Assembly (NCBI GenBank): GCA_025351985.1
Contig: JANXUW010000600.1
Coordinates: forward strand, 1 to 5,801
DNA: 5,801 bases
Reading direction: 5' to 3'
From: Pseudolysobacter sp.
GTDB lineage: Bacteria; Pseudomonadota; Gammaproteobacteria; Xanthomonadales; Rhodanobacteraceae
Shown here: one piece after another, positions 1 through 5,801 of the stretch
How positions within the stretch are numbered: position 1 is the stretch's first letter
How the letters are laid out: each line of letters opens with the position of its first letter
The notes under the pieces: generated by a model
The model's input: the letters and a program-made list of their open reading frames with translations, nothing else
Database searches by the model: none
Told to the model about the DNA's origin: nothing
Made by a program: the position numbers and the translations under genes

Positions 1-1586
1 CTCACATCCACGCCGCTGGCCTCGTTGCAATCGGTGTACTGGCCGAGCACGCTCGGGGTGCTCGGATCGGAAACATCGACCACACGCAAACCACCGTCAC
101 CGAACGTCGAGCCATCGACGAGATAGGCGTAATTGCCGCGCACGGTCAGGTCGTAGGTCTGGCTGGTGGTGAGTTCGCCGAGCTCCTGCGGATCGGCCGG
201 ATTGGAAACATCGAGAATCTTGAAGATGCCACCGTTGGTCGTGCTCGCGACATAAACACGGTTGCCGTGCGCTTCGATGGCGCTGGCGAACGGAAATTCG
301 AAGCGTCCGAGTTCGCTCGGATGGGTCGGATCGGTGAGGTCGGCGATCAACACGCCGTAACCCCACGCGGCGAGATAAGCGCGGCCGCCATCGACCGAGA
401 TATCTTCCATGTCGCGCGCGGCGAGGTCGGCTGGCAAGTCCGCGTCGTAACGGCCTTGCGCGGCCAGCGTGGTCGCATCGAGCACACCGAGGCCATAGCC
501 GGTCTGCGCGAAATACACGTGGCTCGCATCAAAAGCTCCGGCGTGCGCCATCACGCCGAACGGCAGCGTGAAACTCGCCGCAAGCACGGGATGCAGCGGG
601 TCGGCGATACCGAGCAGCAGGCCGTGATCGATATCGGTCAGGATCAACGCACCGAACGGCGTGACCGCTACCTGATCCGGCGCGAACGCGTCCATCGCCA
701 CCGTGCGCAACAACGCCGGCGCATTCGGCGTGGTGAAATCCCAGACCTGGATGCCGCTCGCACCGATCAGGTACAAGACGTTGCCCATGCGGATCGCGTG
801 GTACGCCACGTCGATCGGAGCATCGAACACCTGCGTGATATTGGCCGGATCATGCAGGTCGTACACCATCAGGTCGAGACCGACGCCGATCGCATAACCA
901 TCGGTCAGTACGGCACGCAACACCGTATCTCCGTCGAGCGAGGTATTGCCGACCTCGACCGGCGCCGCCGGGTTCGAAATATCGATGACATGCACGACCC
1001 GGCCGCCGATGAAACTGGAGCCGGTGGTCAGCAGCTTGCCGCCATACACGCCCATCGCGTCGAATTCATAGACGCCGGCGACCATACCCGCATACACCGG
1101 TGCGAGCGGGTGGCTGGCGTCGAGCACCACCAGGCCATTGTCGGCATCGCCCAGATACACGTAGTTGCCGGATGCGGCCAGACCGATCGGGCGTTTGTAG
1201 TCCGAAGCGATGTAGTTGTCGATTTCGGCCACGGCCCGCGGATGCGCCGGGTCGGCCAGCGAATAGATCGTGATGCCGCCGGTATCCGAAGGTGTATTCC
1301 ACGCCGCGTACAGATAACCGCCGACCAGCGCCAGCGCGCGCACCGGACCCGGCGCGGGTTTGTCGCTGGTGCGGTTGGCGACGACCGGATGGGTCGGATC
1401 GCTCATGTTCCAGGTGGTCAGCGTGGCGCCCGTGCCGACGTACACATAGTTGCCCAGCGTCACCGGCGGCGACAGCGCGCCGCCGCCGACATCCGCCAGG
1501 GTCAGCGTCGCCGCCGTCGTATTGCCGACGAACGCCAGCAGACTGAATAAAACAAAACACCACACGCGCAGCAATTTCATGTTCAT
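1..1586 (-). CDS. Secreted LVIVD-repeat (beta-propeller-like) protein, C-terminus beyond window
   Basis: This reading frame is open for 528 codons from ATG 1586 and runs off the left edge. An in-frame TAA 24 nt upstream makes ATG 1586 the first possible ATG; a GAGGA lies 11 nt before it, and the ATG at 1580 would be too distant. Residues 1-26 look like a Sec signal peptide: K4 and R7, a hydrophobic core, then a TTAA cleavage site before TLTL. The mature part is a series of about eleven units of 39-49 residues. Each has a hydrophobic strand such as LVVLD or VHVID, followed by a turn of the SDPxxP, SNPxxP or DPTHP type (near residues 63, 112, 158, 204, 246, 285, 328, 418, 461 and 507); the unit near 372 is degenerate (TTLAAQG). 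Units begin with strands such as GNYVYLGD. This is the LVIVD-repeat pattern, a propeller-like fold usually found in exported proteins. No enzymatic motif is visible, so binding or surface display is only inferred. The missing C-terminus may carry another domain or a sorting signal. Confidence 0.88.
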   Translation of the reverse strand, partial: MNMKLLRVWCFVLFSLLAFVGNTTAATLTLADVGGGALSPPVTLGNYVYVGTGATLTTWNMSDPTHPVVANRTSDKPAPGPVRALALVGGYLYAAWNTPSDTGGITIYSLADPAHPRAVAEIDNYIASDYKRPIGLAASGNYVYLGDADNGLVVLDASHPLAPVYAGMVAGVYEFDAMGVYGGKLLTTGSSFIGGRVVHVIDISNPAAPVEVGNTSLDGDTVLRAVLTDGYAIGVGLDLMVYDLHDPANITQVFDAPIDVAYHAIRMGNVLYLIGASGIQVWDFTTPNAPALLRTVAMDAFAPDQVAVTPFGALILTDIDHGLLLGIADPLHPVLAASFTLPFGVMAHAGAFDASHVYFAQTGYGLGVLDATTLAAQGRYDADLPADLAARDMEDISVDGGRAYLAAWGYGVLIADLTDPTHPSELGRFEFPFASAIEAHGNRVYVASTTNGGIFKILDVSNPADPQELGELTTSQTYDLTVRGNYAYLVDGSTFGDGGLRVVDVSDPSTPSVLGQYTDCNEASGVDV

Positions 1587-1597
1587 GGCCGGACTTG

Positions 1598-1603
1598 TCC
1601 TCA
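1598..1603 (-). promoter_or_regulatory. Shine-Dalgarno site of the LVIVD-repeat gene
   Basis: On the minus strand the sequence TGAGGA lies here, 11 nt before ATG 1586 and 17 nt before the internal ATG 1580. The spacing is slightly long but fits the first ATG better, and this supports the chosen start. No convincing -35/-10 pair was found in the upstream gap. Confidence 0.5.
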
Positions 1604-1679
1604 GGGATTAACGGTGACAGAGCGCCGCGACGAGGCGACCGCTGCGTGCGCACGAACGCGTCACGCGGTGGTTTTGTCG

Positions 1680-1691
1680 GGCGTCATGGAT
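1680..1691. repeat. 12-bp direct repeat, copy 1 (GGCGTCATGGAT)
   Basis: The 12-mer GGCGTCATGGAT occurs here and again, identical and in the same orientation, at 1760-1771, exactly 80 bp away. Both copies lie in the 207-bp gap upstream of the LVIVD-repeat gene. OmpR-type winged-helix proteins commonly bind direct repeats, so these could be operator half-sites for the neighbouring regulator. That role is a guess; only the repetition is seen. Confidence 0.4.
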
Positions 1692-1706
1692 TGTCGGTAG
1701 CCGCGC

Positions 1707-1723
1707 AAAAATGCGCATGCGCA
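1707..1723 (-). terminator. Palindrome plus T-run: weak terminator or operator
   Basis: TGCGCATGCGCA at 1712-1723 is a perfect 12-bp palindrome. Read on the minus strand it is followed at once by five T residues (1711-1707). It sits about 70 nt after the regulator stop codon. Folded as RNA it gives only a 4-bp stem (TGCG/CGCA) with a CATG loop, which is short for an intrinsic terminator. A protein-binding palindrome upstream of the LVIVD-repeat gene is the alternative reading. Confidence 0.25.
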
Positions 1724-1759
1724 ATCGATGTGCAGACGATGTACGAGCTGCGCTGATGC

Positions 1760-1771
1760 GGCGTCATGGAT
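1760..1771. repeat. 12-bp direct repeat, copy 2 (GGCGTCATGGAT)
   Basis: This is the second identical copy of the 12-mer found at 1680-1691. It lies only 23 bp beyond the stop codon of the regulator gene. The flanks of the two copies are not clearly related, so the conserved block is limited to the 12 bp. Confidence 0.4.
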
Positions 1772-1793
1772 GTGCGATACCGGCCAGATTGCC

Positions 1794-4196
1794 TTATCGC
1801 GTTGTGGCGGTCGGCGTCGGTGCGGTTTGTGGACCGAGCAATCGCGCCGCGGTTTCTTCGGCTTTGCGCGCGGCATCGCTCCGCCCGAGCGCACGAAACA
1901 GCTGCGCCTGCGCGATCGCTACGCGCAGGTCGCGGTCAGCCCAGGCGTTGATGCGACCGGCCACAATGCGCGCGCTGTCGAGTTGGCTGGCCGCGATCAA
2001 TACCTCGAGGTAGGGCACCGCCACGGCAACCAGATCCTCCGCTACGTTGAAACGGATCGCGCCCTGCCATGCCGCGGCAAATTGTTCGAGCGCCGGTTCG
2101 GTGCGGTGCGCGGCCGCGGCCTGCTCGGCATCGAGCAGTTGCAGGTACACCGTGCGCCAGTCGCCCGCGGCATCGTTACCGATCCACGTACGCAAGGTTT
2201 GCAGTTGCGCCGTCGCCTCCGCGGCTTGGCTATTGCGCAGCAACGCGCGAACACGCAACACCGCCGTGCGCAGGTAGCGGGTCGGCTCGGCGTCGCGAAA
2301 ATCGCTCGTGAGCGCGGCTTCGGCAAAACGCACGGTGGCAACCGTGTCGCCATGACGCCACGCGATGCTCGCAGCCAGTGCATCGGCGCACGCGCGCGCC
2401 AATACATCTGCATGTGGATCGGCTTCGCTGCGGATACGTGACAACAAAATCTGCGCATCGTCGTGCCGACCGGAATCGGTCACTGCTTCGGCGCGCACGC
2501 AGGTTAGCGTCCAACGCAGGCGCAGGTTGTTGGTGTGTTGTTCGGCCGGCCAGAAACGCTCTGTAGTGGCCAGCGCGGCGGCAAAATCCAGCATCTCGCG
2601 CTCGGCGCTGGCCTGTTGCGCGAGCGCGTAGGCCAGGCCTTCGCGCAGGCCGAGCAGCTCGAATTCGCGTGCCGCATTTTTCAGCAGCGGCAGCGCTTCG
2701 GCGGGGCGATGACGCATGCTCTGGATCTCGCCGAGATTCACATCGACCGCAGCCACGCCCTGACCGTCGCCGGTAGCTTCGAGTTCGGTGCGGGCGCGCG
2801 ACAGTTCGTCGATCGCTTCGTCGAAACGCTGTTTCTGCGCGAGCACCGTACCGCGCCCGAGATACGCGACACCCAGCACGACCGGATCCGCCTGGTCCTG
2901 GCGCAGCGTGATCGCTTCTTCGTAGGTATCGCCGGCGAGGTCGATCTTGTTCTGCCGCAAATACGCGCCGGCCAGCGTGATCAGCGCACGCGCGCGCAAT
3001 GGTGCATCGCGTTGTGGCGAAAGGCGATCGAGCAGGACATGCAGGCGCGATTCGGTGGCGACATAATTGCCGCTGCGAAAGTCGATCTGCGCCATGCGCT
3101 GCTCGACCCGCGGCTGGCGTTGCAAGTCCGGCGTGGCCGCGCGGATCAGGTCGCGCGCCTGATCGAGTTGATCGGCCAGCATCGCGGCGCCGGAACGTTG
3201 CATCAATTCTTCGAGTTCCGGCGAGGGCGGTTCGCTGCCGGCGATGTTGAGCTTGTGGCCGAGTTTGTTCAGCAGCAAATCGGCGGCGTCGCGCGCGGCC
3301 TTGATCGCGTCGTCGGCCTGCGCCTCGACACTCTGATCGTTCTGCGCACCGAACACATCGAGGCGCACCGTCCAGCGCGCGCCATCGCTGCGCACGCGCG
3401 GCAAGATGCGCATCGCAGCTATCTTCGCGAGCTGCGTGTCGTGCAGCAGGTCAGGCTTGTTGGCGGCATCACGCTGCTTCAGCAAGGCGACCACACTCTC
3501 GCTCGGCATCGTGTACAACGCGCCGTCGCGCAATCGGTTTGCCACGAGATCCATCAGGCCGAAACGCAGCCAGCGCCAGTCGTCAGATGCGCTGACTTCG
3601 GCGGGCAATACGAGCGCGAGTGCGGCGGAATTTTCGATGTTTGCTGCAACCGTATTGCTGGCGGCAACGGGGGCAACGTCGCGCGGATTCGTCGCCAGCA
3701 GATGCCAGAGCAAATCAACCGTCAGCGCGATGCCCGCGAACGCGATCAGTACCAGCGCAATCCGCTGCGGAATTTTCCGCGGCGATATTGGCGGCGACAG
3801 GATCGGCGCTTCGATATCTGGTGCGGCTACTGCTTCTATCGGTTGAGCTGCAGCCAGGATATGCGCCGCTGTCTCGATCGATGCGGACACCGCCGCGATC
3901 TCGCCGACCCAGCGATAACCAAAGCGCGGCACGGTGCGAATGGTGCGCTGTTCGTTGCCGGTATCGCCGAGGCTGCGCCGAATCTTGACCACGGTATGGC
4001 TGAGCAAGGCGTCGCTGACTTCGACGCGGCCCCACACCGCGGCGATCAGTTCATCGCGACCGACCGCACGTTCGCGATGCTCGATCAGATACGCCAGGCA
4101 CTCGAATGCTCGCGCCGGAAGCGCGACCAGAATGTCGTGCCGATGCAGTTCGCGTGTGGCTGAATTGAGCCGGAAATCGTCGAAGCGATAAATCAT
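1794..4196 (-). CDS. Membrane-bound winged-helix regulator with periplasmic TPR-like region (CadC-type architecture)
   Basis: This is a probable one-component transcriptional regulator of 800 residues. Residues 1-100 form an OmpR/PhoB-type winged-helix DNA-binding domain: it opens MIYRFDDFRLN, has a recognition-helix region DALLSHTVVKIRRSLGD (62-78) and ends in the wing signature RTVPRFGYRWVGEI. There is no receiver domain before it, so it is not a classical response regulator. A Pro/Ala-rich linker leads to one transmembrane helix at about 146-168 (IALVLIAFAGIALTV). Residues of about 190-315 (ALALVLPAEV, then FGLMDLVANRL) resemble the TolB-N/FlgO-like domain often found in such regulators. 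From about 330 to the end there are helical TPR-like hairpins, for example LITLAGAYLRQNKIDLAGDTYEEA (split here: LITLAGAYLRQ then NKIDLAGDTYEEA, near 405-428) and AYLGRGTVLAQKQRFDEAIDE. The frame stays open 47 codons further upstream to 4337, but the Arg-rich extension is not protein-like and the domain begins at M4196. No Shine-Dalgarno site precedes that ATG. The signal sensed and the target promoters are unknown; the divergent DUF2167 gene and the downstream LVIVD-repeat gene are candidates. Confidence 0.9.
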   Translation of the reverse strand: MIYRFDDFRLNSATRELHRHDILVALPARAFECLAYLIEHRERAVGRDELIAAVWGRVEVSDALLSHTVVKIRRSLGDTGNEQRTIRTVPRFGYRWVGEIAAVSASIETAAHILAAAQPIEAVAAPDIEAPILSPPISPRKIPQRIALVLIAFAGIALTVDLLWHLLATNPRDVAPVAASNTVAANIENSAALALVLPAEVSASDDWRWLRFGLMDLVANRLRDGALYTMPSESVVALLKQRDAANKPDLLHDTQLAKIAAMRILPRVRSDGARWTVRLDVFGAQNDQSVEAQADDAIKAARDAADLLLNKLGHKLNIAGSEPPSPELEELMQRSGAAMLADQLDQARDLIRAATPDLQRQPRVEQRMAQIDFRSGNYVATESRLHVLLDRLSPQRDAPLRARALITLAGAYLRQNKIDLAGDTYEEAITLRQDQADPVVLGVAYLGRGTVLAQKQRFDEAIDELSRARTELEATGDGQGVAAVDVNLGEIQSMRHRPAEALPLLKNAAREFELLGLREGLAYALAQQASAEREMLDFAAALATTERFWPAEQHTNNLRLRWTLTCVRAEAVTDSGRHDDAQILLSRIRSEADPHADVLARACADALAASIAWRHGDTVATVRFAEAALTSDFRDAEPTRYLRTAVLRVRALLRNSQAAEATAQLQTLRTWIGNDAAGDWRTVYLQLLDAEQAAAAHRTEPALEQFAAAWQGAIRFNVAEDLVAVAVPYLEVLIAASQLDSARIVAGRINAWADRDLRVAIAQAQLFRALGRSDAARKAEETAARLLGPQTAPTPTATTR

Positions 4197-4232
4197 GCCG
4201 CTATGGTAGCGTGAGCGTGGTAAAGCTGCTGT

Positions 4233-4250
4233 TGCATCACTGCCGATGCA
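4233..4250. promoter_or_regulatory. Dyad TGCATC-N6-GATGCA in divergent intergenic region
   Basis: TGCATC (4233-4238) and GATGCA (4245-4250) form a perfect 6-bp inverted repeat with a 6-bp spacer. It lies 37-54 bp before the regulator start codon, where an operator for that gene would be expected. An overlapping small hairpin, ACTGC-CGAT-GCAGT (4239-4252), shares the same bases. The T6 run at 4260-4265 lies just beyond. Autoregulation is possible but unproven. Confidence 0.35.
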
Positions 4251-4346
4251 GTACCTGAATTTTTTCTGCCATAGGCGAATGCGCCACGGCCGAATGAGGA
4301 CGAATCGCACGTGTATTTCGTTGCGGCGCGGGTGCATGTCGTGTCG

Positions 4347-4352
4347 TAGAAT
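4347..4352 (+). promoter_or_regulatory. Candidate -10 element for the DUF2167 gene
   Basis: TAGAAT matches five of six bases of the sigma-70 -10 consensus. The nearest -35-like hexamer, TTGCGG at 4321-4326, is 20 bp away, longer than the usual 16-18 bp, and there is no extended -10 TG. If used, transcription would begin near 4359 and leave a leader of about 105 nt before ATG 4466. Confidence 0.3.
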
Positions 4353-4360
4353 GTCGCGCT

Positions 4361-4433
4361 TGGGGAAAATAACGTTGCGGCTCGCTAGCCGTCAAACAGG
4401 CGTGGGGAAATCGCGTCTGGCGTTATTGCGCCA
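4361..4433 (+). repeat. Tandem leader module: TGGGGAAA followed by a hairpin, twice
   Basis: TGGGGAAA occurs at 4361-4368 and again at 4403-4410, 42 bp apart. Each copy is followed, 14-15 nt from its start, by a potential hairpin. The first is CGGCT-CGCT-AGCCG at 4378-4391; a bulged T lets flanking TTG and CAA extend it to 4375-4395. The second is TGGCG-TTATTG-CGCCA at 4418-4433. Both modules lie between the candidate -10 and the ribosome binding site of the DUF2167 gene, so they may be part of its mRNA leader. The GGGGA motifs, with GGGA in the Shine-Dalgarno site, would suit an RNA-binding repressor of the CsrA/RsmA kind. This is inference; they could equally be DNA operators. Confidence 0.35.
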
Positions 4434-4452
4434 ATCCACTACCGAAGATTCC

Positions 4453-4458
4453 AGGGAG
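4453..4458 (+). promoter_or_regulatory. Shine-Dalgarno site of the DUF2167 gene
   Basis: AGGGAG lies 7 nt before ATG 4466, 4 nt before ATG 4463 and 1 nt before TTG 4460, all in the same frame. Normal spacing favours ATG 4466, with 4463 as a near alternative; TTG 4460 is too close. Confidence 0.6.
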
Positions 4459-4465
4459 CTTGATG

Positions 4466-5365
4466 ATGCGTTTACCAATTATTTTTCTTGTCACCGCCTT
4501 GATGCTGACCAGCACGTTCTGCCCGGCCGCCGAACCGACGGCCACGCCCGAGCAACGTCAGCAACAGGTGCAGAAGTTTGTCGACGCGCTGCATTTCCAG
4601 ACCGGCAATGTGGCGGTGCCGAAGGCCGGTGCAACACTCAAACTTACGCCGGAATTCCGCTATCTCGATGCCAAGGATGCGCAGCGTGTGCTGGAGGATT
4701 TGTGGGGCAATCCGCCGGACAGCGACATTCTCGGCATGCTCGTGCCGACCAGTGCGCCGCTGAGCGATCCGGACAAATCGTGGGCCGTGGTGCTGACCTA
4801 TTCTGATGATGGGCATATCACCGATGCCGATGCGGCCAAGATCAATTACGACGACATGCTCAAGGAAATGCAGAAGAGCACGAGCGACGACAATCCGGAA
4901 CGCGTGAAGCAGGGTTATCACGCGATCCAGCTGGTCGGCTGGGCGCAGCCGCCGCATTACGATGCGACCAGCAACAAGTTGTATTGGGCGAAAGAGCTGA
5001 GTTTCGACGGTTCCAGCGAACACACCTTGAACTACGATATTCGCGCGCTCGGCCGCGGTGGTTATCTGAGCATGAACGCGATAGCCGGCATGGATCAGTT
5101 GCCGGTCGTGCAGCGTGACATGCAGAAAGTATTGGCGCTCACCGAATTCGACAGCGGCAAAAAATATACCGACTTCAACGCGAGCACCGACAAGGTCGCG
5201 GCGTATGGCCTCGGCGCGCTGGTGGTTGGTGCGGTGGCGGCAAAAGCCGGCCTGTTCGCGAAGTTGTTTGTGGCTTTGCTCGCGGCGAAAAAAATCATCT
5301 TCGCCGGCATCATTGCGTTCGGCGCGGCGATCAGCCGGTTTTTCAAACGCAAGCCGAAACCGTAG
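4466..5365 (+). CDS. DUF2167 family membrane-anchored protein
   Basis: This 299-residue protein matches the DUF2167 family (uncharacterised membrane-anchored proteins) over its full length. Residues 1-22 are a Sec signal peptide (MRLPIIFLVTALML, then a CPAA cleavage region). C19 is not in a proper lipobox, so it is not a likely lipoprotein. Family landmarks in order are GNVAVPKAGATLKL (47-60), FRYLDAKDAQRVLEDLWGNPP (64-84, read as FRYLDAKDAQRV plus LEDLWGNPP), LGMLVP (89-94), the DDG and DADAA acidic stretch (114-124), LVGWAQPPHYD (156-166), KLYWAKEL (171-178) and LNYDIRALGRGGYLSMN (188-204). Two hydrophobic C-terminal segments follow, about 246-261 (AYGLGALVVGAVAAK) and 264-292, the latter broken by K275-K276, and then a basic tail RFFKRKPKP. 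This suggests a periplasmic domain held to the inner membrane with a cytoplasmic basic tail. The biochemical function is unknown; conserved Trp, Tyr and His residues are not arranged as any active site I recognise. It is transcribed divergently from the regulator and convergently to tatD. Confidence 0.92.
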   Translation: MRLPIIFLVTALMLTSTFCPAAEPTATPEQRQQQVQKFVDALHFQTGNVAVPKAGATLKLTPEFRYLDAKDAQRVLEDLWGNPPDSDILGMLVPTSAPLSDPDKSWAVVLTYSDDGHITDADAAKINYDDMLKEMQKSTSDDNPERVKQGYHAIQLVGWAQPPHYDATSNKLYWAKELSFDGSSEHTLNYDIRALGRGGYLSMNAIAGMDQLPVVQRDMQKVLALTEFDSGKKYTDFNASTDKVAAYGLGALVVGAVAAKAGLFAKLFVALLAAKKIIFAGIIAFGAAISRFFKRKPKP

Positions 5366-5377
5366 GCACCACACGCT

Positions 5378-5456
5378 CGTCATCCCAGCGAAGGCTGGAA
5401 TCCAACGTGATCTATCGCCGAAATCAAAATGGTTCCCAGCTTGCGCTGGGATGACG
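5378..5456. repeat. REP-like inverted repeat (GTCATCCC family)
   Basis: Two 26-bp arms, 5378-5403 and 5431-5456, are inverted copies that match at 22 of 26 positions. The outer 13 bp (CGTCATCCCAGCG) are perfect, and a 27-bp spacer separates the arms. Each arm also folds alone: CCAGC-GAAG-GCTGG at 5385-5398 and CCCAGC-TTGC-GCTGGG at 5435-5450. Read in the wrong frame it gives VIPAKAGIQ and FPACAGMT, well-known artefact peptides from this widespread family of proteobacterial intergenic repeats. It lies between convergent genes, the usual place for such elements. Other copies in the genome are expected but cannot be seen here. Confidence 0.85.
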
Positions 5457-5468
5457 GCTTCGTTTTTT
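5435..5468 (+). terminator. Possible terminator for the DUF2167 gene: repeat hairpin plus T6
   Basis: The right-arm hairpin (5435-5450, a 6-bp GC-rich stem with a TTGC loop) is followed by six T residues at 5463-5468. The 12-nt gap is too long for a classical intrinsic terminator. If the two repeat arms pair with each other, the long stem ends at 5456 and the gap falls to 6 nt. The repeat may thus end transcription from the DUF2167 side. No clearer terminator is seen for tatD on the other strand. Confidence 0.3.
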
Positions 5469-5497
5469 ACACACGGCCGTTTTTCTGCGCAGACGTT

Positions 5498-5801
5498 TTA
5501 ACCGGTGAGCGATGCGTCGCCGCCGCGCACATCCGGCAGACGAAAAAACTCACGCGCCGTCGCCGTTGTCTGCGCCGCCGTCTGCTCGACGTCCTCACCA
5601 CGATCACGCGCGATTTCAGCGCAGATATGCGCGAGATACATCGGCTCGTTGCGACGATGGCTCGGCATCGGTTTGAGATTGCGCGGCAGCAGATACGGCG
5701 CATCGGTTTCGATCATGAGCCGGTTCGCCGGAATGTTTTTCACGAGCTCGCGCAGATGCAGGCCGCGGCGTTCGTCGCAGATCCAGCCGGTGATGCCGAT
5801 G
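5498..5801 (-). CDS. tatD: TatD family deoxyribonuclease, C-terminal part
   Basis: The last 100 codons and TAA stop of a TatD-type metal-dependent DNase lie here; the N-terminal part is beyond the right edge. The segment begins [13 protein letters not shown], then has [15 protein letters not shown] and [13 protein letters not shown]. These correspond to E. coli TatD ([31 protein letters not shown]), and the CDERRG and RRNEP features point to TatD itself rather than the paralogues YcfH or YjjV. The Asp of ETDAPYL (residue 33 of the segment) is the conserved metal-binding residue of the amidohydrolase-type TIM barrel. The family acts as a cytoplasmic 3'-5' exonuclease linked to DNA repair after oxidative damage; despite its name it is not needed for Tat export. 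After the conserved core there is a short divergent tail ending GGDASLTG. It is convergent to the DUF2167 gene, with 132 bp between the stops. Confidence 0.95.
   Translation of the reverse strand, partial: IGITGWICDERRGLHLRELVKNIPANRLMIETDAPYLLPRNLKPMPSHRRNEPMYLAHICAEIARDRGEDVEQTAAQTTATAREFFRLPDVRGGDASLTG

Noticed and set aside
267..1550. 427-codon open frame on the plus strand
   Set aside because: It is antisense to the LVIVD-repeat gene, which has a signal peptide and clear repeats. The antisense translation is rich in Arg, His and Gln with no domain pattern, as expected of a shadow frame in GC-rich DNA.
1661..1894. 77-codon minus-strand frame across the gap after the regulator
   Set aside because: It overlaps the end of the regulator in another frame, has basic low-complexity composition and no evident ribosome binding site.
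2535..4163. 542-codon open frame on the plus strand
   Set aside because: It is antisense to the winged-helix/TPR regulator and has the same Arg/Gln-rich, low-structure composition. The regulator's family motifs decide the strand.
4197..4337. 47-codon N-terminal extension of the regulator
   Set aside because: The extra residues are Arg-rich and unlike a protein domain, and the winged-helix family normally begins near M4196. The region is also needed as the divergent promoter area.
4472..5383. 303-codon open frame on the minus strand
   Set aside because: It covers almost exactly the DUF2167 gene in antisense. DUF2167 motifs and a good ribosome binding site support the plus strand.
5473..5493. 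Palindromes ACGGCCGT and TCTGCGCAGA as a tatD terminator
   Set aside because: Both are loopless short palindromes without a well-placed U-tract on the tatD strand, so a terminator call is not supported.
5115..5501. Plus-strand frame ending in VIPAKAGIQ and FPACAGMT
   Set aside because: These peptides are the familiar artefact of translating the intergenic inverted repeat; the upstream part overlaps DUF2167 in another frame.

Overview
The window is a GC-rich stretch from a bacterial chromosome with ordinary protein-coding architecture. The best guess is a gammaproteobacterium of the Xanthomonadales (Rhodanobacteraceae or Xanthomonadaceae type). This rests on a TatD closely resembling the E. 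coli protein, a large membrane-bound winged-helix/TPR one-component regulator of a kind common in that group, a DUF2167 protein, and a GTCATCCC-type inverted repeat between genes. The taxonomic guess is an inference, not a demonstrated fact.

Layout: (1) 1-1586, minus strand: most of a secreted LVIVD-repeat (beta-propeller-like) protein whose C-terminus lies off the left edge. (2) 1587-1793: a 207-bp gap that holds its upstream region, a 12-bp direct repeat at exactly 80-bp spacing and a 12-bp palindrome next to a T-run. (3) 1794-4196, minus strand: an 800-residue transmembrane regulator with an OmpR/PhoB-type winged-helix domain at the N-terminus, one membrane helix, and a long periplasmic TPR-like region. 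(4) 4197-4465: a divergent intergenic region with a dyad near the regulator start and a repetitive, hairpin-rich leader before the next gene. (5) 4466-5365, plus strand: a DUF2167 membrane-anchored protein with a signal peptide and C-terminal membrane segments. (6) 5366-5497: a convergent gap holding a REP-like inverted repeat of the kind whose spurious translation reads VIPAKAGIQ. (7) 5498-5801, minus strand: the C-terminal 100 residues of the DNase TatD.

The regulator lies between a downstream same-strand gene for a secreted propeller protein and a divergent gene for an uncharacterised envelope protein. It could sense an envelope signal and control one or both neighbours, but only gene arrangement supports this. 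tatD is a housekeeping gene and probably unrelated. I see no strong evidence of a new defence, mobile or biosynthetic system. The most noteworthy items are small intergenic structures and the two poorly characterised envelope proteins. The long open frames opposite the real genes look like composition artefacts of GC-rich DNA.
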